A stretch of DNA of 64,000 nucleotides from JANPCX01 sp031431125 (GTDB lineage Bacteria > Pseudomonadota > Gammaproteobacteria > Burkholderiales > Burkholderiaceae_C), in assembly GCA_031431125.1 (NCBI GenBank), contig JANPCX010000015.1, positions 1 through 64,000 of the forward strand. Reading direction: 5' to 3'. The notes beneath the pieces are model-generated. The model was not told the DNA's origin. It saw only the letters and a program-made list of their open reading frames with translations, and made no database searches. Position numbers and translations under genes: made by a program. Positions 61,406 through 64,000 of this stretch are shown one piece after another. Within the stretch, counting starts at the first letter, position 1, and each line of letters opens with the position of its first letter.

Positions 61406-62617
61406 TCAGTTGGCCCCTGCCTCAAACCACTGTTTGATCAGCAAACGTTCGTCGTCCGTGATTTGGGTGGCGTTGTTCATGGGCATGAGTTTGAGCACCA
61501 CCGACTGCTGGTAGACGGCCAGAGCGTGCTGCTGCACCAATGACGCCGTGTGCAGCGCCACGCCCTTTTGCTGCACCTGGGCGTTGTGGCACAGCACACA
61601 GCGGGCGTCCATGATGGTTTGTATTTGCGCCGTGGACACCTTGACCACGGGTGCATCGGCCACTGGCGCAGGCAGTTTGGCGGGCGCCAAAGCCACGGCC
61701 AGTCCGATCAACAGAACCACACCCCCCACCGCAAACTCCCACGGCGTGCGCTGCCCCATGAGATGGGCCTTGTGACGCATGACAAAACTGTGGCGTATGA
61801 GGGCACCGGCCAGCATCAAGAGCACCAACACCAACCAGTTGTGACGGTCTTGGTACAACCAGCCATAGTGGTTGGACAACATGGCCACCAGCACCGGCAA
61901 AGTGAAATAGGTGTTGTGCACGCTGCGCTGCTTGCCGCGTTGGCCGTGGATGGCCTCGACGGGCTGGCCCGCTTTCATTTGGGCGATCACCTTACGTTGA
62001 CCGGGAATGATCCAGAACAGCACATTGGCACTCATGGCGGTGGCCATCATGGCGCCCACCAGCAAAAACGCAGCGCGTCCGGCGAAGAGTTGGCAAGCCA
62101 ACCAAGCAGCCAGCGTCACGCTCATCAGCACCAGTATGCCAACCAACACATCACCTTTGACAGCACCACTTTTTTCACCGAACCAACAGCAAATGCGGTC
62201 GTAGACAAACCAAAAAACCACGAGAAAAGCCAGTGCCGCCGCGATGGCGACCGATGGCGACCAGTCGTGCACACTCTTGTCCACCAAAAATGTGCCTGCA
62301 TTGACGAGGTAGAGCACGGTAAAGAGGGCAAAACCGGTTAGCCAGGTGGCGTAGCTTTCCCAGTAAAACCAATGCAGGTTGTCGGGCAAAGCTTTGGGTG
62401 CCACCATGTACTTTTGCGGGTTGTAAAAACCCCCGCCATGCACGGCCCACAACTCACCGCCCACGCCTTTTTCTCTCAAGGCGGGGTCTTGCGGCGGCGT
62501 GAGGTTGCTGTCAAGAAAAACGAAATAAAACGACGAACCAATCCAAGCAATGGCCACCACCACATGGGCCCAGCGCAGTAAAAGGTTGAACCAATCGAGC
62601 AGGTAGGCGCTGTCCAT
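61406..62617 (-). CDS. puuD: Urate hydroxylase PuuD with cytochrome c domain
   Basis: The product is 403 aa: an N-terminal membrane half with about eight helices (LLLRWAHVVVAIAWIGSSF and the HGGGFYN segment) and a C-terminal cytochrome c domain with CVLCH (heme c) near residue 340 plus a Met ligand candidate (MPMNNAT). PuuD oxidises urate to 5-hydroxyisourate and passes electrons to the respiratory chain. uraH, encoding the next step, lies upstream on the same strand, 206 bases away. Confidence 0.93.
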   Translation of the reverse strand: MDSAYLLDWFNLLLRWAHVVVAIAWIGSSFYFVFLDSNLTPPQDPALREKGVGGELWAVHGGGFYNPQKYMVAPKALPDNLHWFYWESYATWLTGFALFTVLYLVNAGTFLVDKSVHDWSPSVAIAAALAFLVVFWFVYDRICCWFGEKSGAVKGDVLVGILVLMSVTLAAWLACQLFAGRAAFLLVGAMMATAMSANVLFWIIPGQRKVIAQMKAGQPVEAIHGQRGKQRSVHNTYFTLPVLVAMLSNHYGWLYQDRHNWLVLVLLMLAGALIRHSFVMRHKAHLMGQRTPWEFAVGGVVLLIGLAVALAPAKLPAPVADAPVVKVSTAQIQTIMDARCVLCHNAQVQQKGVALHTASLVQQHALAVYQQSVVLKLMPMNNATQITDDERLLIKQWFEAGAN

Positions 62618-62823
62618 CGGATGGGGGCTCTCAATGTGGGAGTTGGCGTTGAAAACAAGCCCGTGCGCCGATGTGGTGCAAAGCGCACCGATCAGCAGCG
62701 GCTAAGGGGTTCGTGCGGGACCAGGCCCGAACTGGCAGTGATTTCGACATCAGCACCGATTGGATTGGATTGAGCGGGTCGGTCTCACGTTTCACATGCA
62801 ATTCGTGGGCCTGGTACCGACCC

Positions 62824-63177
62824 TCAACTGCCACGGTAGGTGCTGTAGCTCCAAGGGCTGACCAGCAAAGGCACGTGGTAGTCCCCTTGCGCGTCTGCAA
62901 TGCCGAAGTCAAGTTGCACGGCGTCAAGGAAGGGCGGATCAGGCAGTTGGGCACCTCGGCCGCGAAAGTAATCAGCGGTTTCAAACAACAAACGGTAGCG
63001 GCCCACCGCCATCTCGGAGGCGTTGAGCAAGGCTTGGTCGGCGCGTCCATCCTCGTTGAGGGTGAAGCTGCGAATGGGGGTGGCACCACGGGCATCCACC
63101 CGAAGCAAGCTGACTTTCATGCCTGCCGCCGGGCAGCCGTTGGCGGTGTCGAGGACGTGGGTGCTGAGGTGGCCCAT
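62824..63177 (-). CDS. uraH: 5-hydroxyisourate hydrolase
   Basis: The product is 117 aa from the ATG at 63177 (the frame extends to 63261 without a plausible start). It is a transthyretin-like tetrameric enzyme. Catalytic His near the N-terminus (GHLSTHVLD), a conserved Arg, the His in DYHVPLLVSPWSYSTYRGS and the Tyr-Arg-Gly-Ser C-terminus are all present. It follows PuuD in the urate pathway. A missing third enzyme (decarboxylase) is not in view. Confidence 0.94.
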   Translation of the reverse strand: MGHLSTHVLDTANGCPAAGMKVSLLRVDARGATPIRSFTLNEDGRADQALLNASEMAVGRYRLLFETADYFRGRGAQLPDPPFLDAVQLDFGIADAQGDYHVPLLVSPWSYSTYRGS

Positions 63178-63456
63178 GCGGTAACTCCGAAGCGGTGAGG
63201 GTGAACAAAGTGTAGCCACGTCTCGCAAACCCAAGGGAAGCGAACGGCACATTCGCACCACCGGACCTGCCGCTTTGCGTCAGGCCCCCAAGGACCTGAA
63301 AGGGCCCCTTCGTGGTGAGAAAAGTTGAGAACGGGCCGGCGTTTTCTCATCAGGGACTGCCCGGCTTGCTGACCGCCCGCCTTCAAGACATCATGGGCTC
63401 GGAAATTGCTTTTTGGCCTGAAGCTTTGTTTCTCCCTTTGAATCATGGAGTTCTGG

Positions 63457-64000
63457 ATGTCTCTGTCTGCCTTGCTCGTGAAAACCCTCGCCCGCCGTCA
63501 AACCTTGCTTTGCGGCGTGTTCGCCAGTGTTGCGCTGAGCCTCCCGGCCCAAGCCCAAGAAACCAACCTCAAGTTCCAGCTTGATTGGCGATTTGAAGGA
63601 CCGGCTGCACTGTTTTTGGTGCCGGCCGCCAAGGGTTACTTCAAGGCCGAAAAACTCAATGTCACGATTGACGCTGGCAACGGTTCGGGCGGCACGGTGT
63701 CGCGGGTGGCGTCCGGGGCCTATGACATGGGGTTTGCCGACTTGGCCGCCTTGATGGAGTTCCACGCCAACAACCCCACCGCCGCCAATAAACCTGTTGC
63801 CGTGATGATGGTCTACAACAGCACGCCCGCGGCCGTCTTGGCCTTGGCCAAAAGTGGTATCAAAACCCCGGCTGATTTGACAGGCAAAAAATTGGGCGCG
63901 CCAGGGTTTGATGCCGGCCGGCGTGCTTGGCCGATTTTCGCCAAGGCCAACAACATTCAAAATGTGACCTGGGTGACCATGGACCCGCCACTGCGCGAAA
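63457..64000 (+). CDS. ABC-transporter substrate-binding protein, 5' part
   Basis: The frame runs to the window edge (181 codons), so this is partial. The ATG at 63457 has TGGAG just upstream; an in-frame ATG at 63445 is also possible. Signal peptide: a basic start, LLCGVFASVALSLPAQAQ, cleavage near residue 35. The mature part is NMT1/SsuA-like (FQLDWRFEGPAALFLVPAAKGYF, then a GGTVSRVASGAYDMGFADL segment). This class binds pyrimidine or thiamine precursors, sulfonates or nitrate. Divergent from uraH, so a purine- or nitrogen-related substrate is plausible. Confidence 0.85.
   Translation, partial: MSLSALLVKTLARRQTLLCGVFASVALSLPAQAQETNLKFQLDWRFEGPAALFLVPAAKGYFKAEKLNVTIDAGNGSGGTVSRVASGAYDMGFADLAALMEFHANNPTAANKPVAVMMVYNSTPAAVLALAKSGIKTPADLTGKKLGAPGFDAGRRAWPIFAKANNIQNVTWVTMDPPLRE

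Overview
The window is 64 kb of a GC-rich bacterial chromosome that reads as a betaproteobacterium of the order Burkholderiales, most likely Comamonadaceae (Limnohabitans/Rhodoferax/Polaromonas-like). The evidence is the style of the proteins, the many TRAP and DMT transporters, a complete methylmalonyl-CoA route beside a GntR gene, and PuuD-type urate oxidation. No rRNA, tRNA, CRISPR array, transposase or prophage genes were seen. The assignment is by recognition, not by database search.

Layout. 1-2.2 kb: the 3' end of a LysM-domain protein, an unrecognised ORF and a lipoprotein. 2.3-10.1 kb: a run of type III secretion genes, sctO-P-Q-R-S-T-U-V, without the ATPase, ring, needle or secretin genes. 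10.2-11.4 kb: folA and a GntR regulator on the minus strand. 11.7-21.7 kb: a plus-strand propionate/methylmalonyl-CoA operon: mutase, a GIY-YIG-MeaB fusion, pccB, an alpha/beta hydrolase, pccA, a PhoD-like lipoprotein and a VOC epimerase candidate. A 22-bp inverted repeat lies in the divergent promoter region. 21.7-23.4 kb: a DMT permease and thyA. 23.6-26.6 kb: a four-gene, end-overlapping lipid cassette (acyl carrier protein, ketosynthase, desaturase, thioesterase). 26.7-33.6 kb: a small secreted protein, an MsbA-like exporter, a 171-bp palindromic element, a SnoaL-like protein, an AraC/GyrI regulator, and an alkylation-repair operon (Ada-AlkA fusion, Ogt, DMT permease).

33.7-38.6 kb holds a minus-strand pair: a CHAT-protease/STAND-NTPase/TPR protein and a translationally coupled DUF900-like alpha/beta hydrolase. 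The CHAT gene is cut by a single in-frame amber codon after 100 residues, while the other 1023 codons stay open. It resembles a defence or programmed-death module.

38.8-47.8 kb: phosphomannomutase, Kdo transferase, an SDR, a DMT permease, a quinone oxidoreductase, a 465-bp imperfect palindrome and a PilB/GspE ATPase. 47.9-59.4 kb: a LysR gene and a probable 5-oxoproline/D-glutamate catabolic locus: DUF1445 protein, TRAP transporter with two binding proteins, ATP-type 5-oxoprolinase, SnoaL-like protein, universal stress protein and a membrane protein. Palindromes with a GACGTC core precede the first binding-protein gene, and a half-copy precedes the second. 59.4-64 kb: NhaR, a ribosome-hibernation-like protein, an IscR-like regulator lacking the cluster cysteines, purine catabolism genes (puuD, uraH) and the start of an ABC-transporter binding protein that runs off the window.

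The strongest candidates for undescribed biology are the amber-interrupted CHAT/STAND-hydrolase pair, the GIY-YIG-MeaB fusion, the ACP-KS-desaturase-thioesterase cassette and the 5-oxoproline locus with its operator palindromes.
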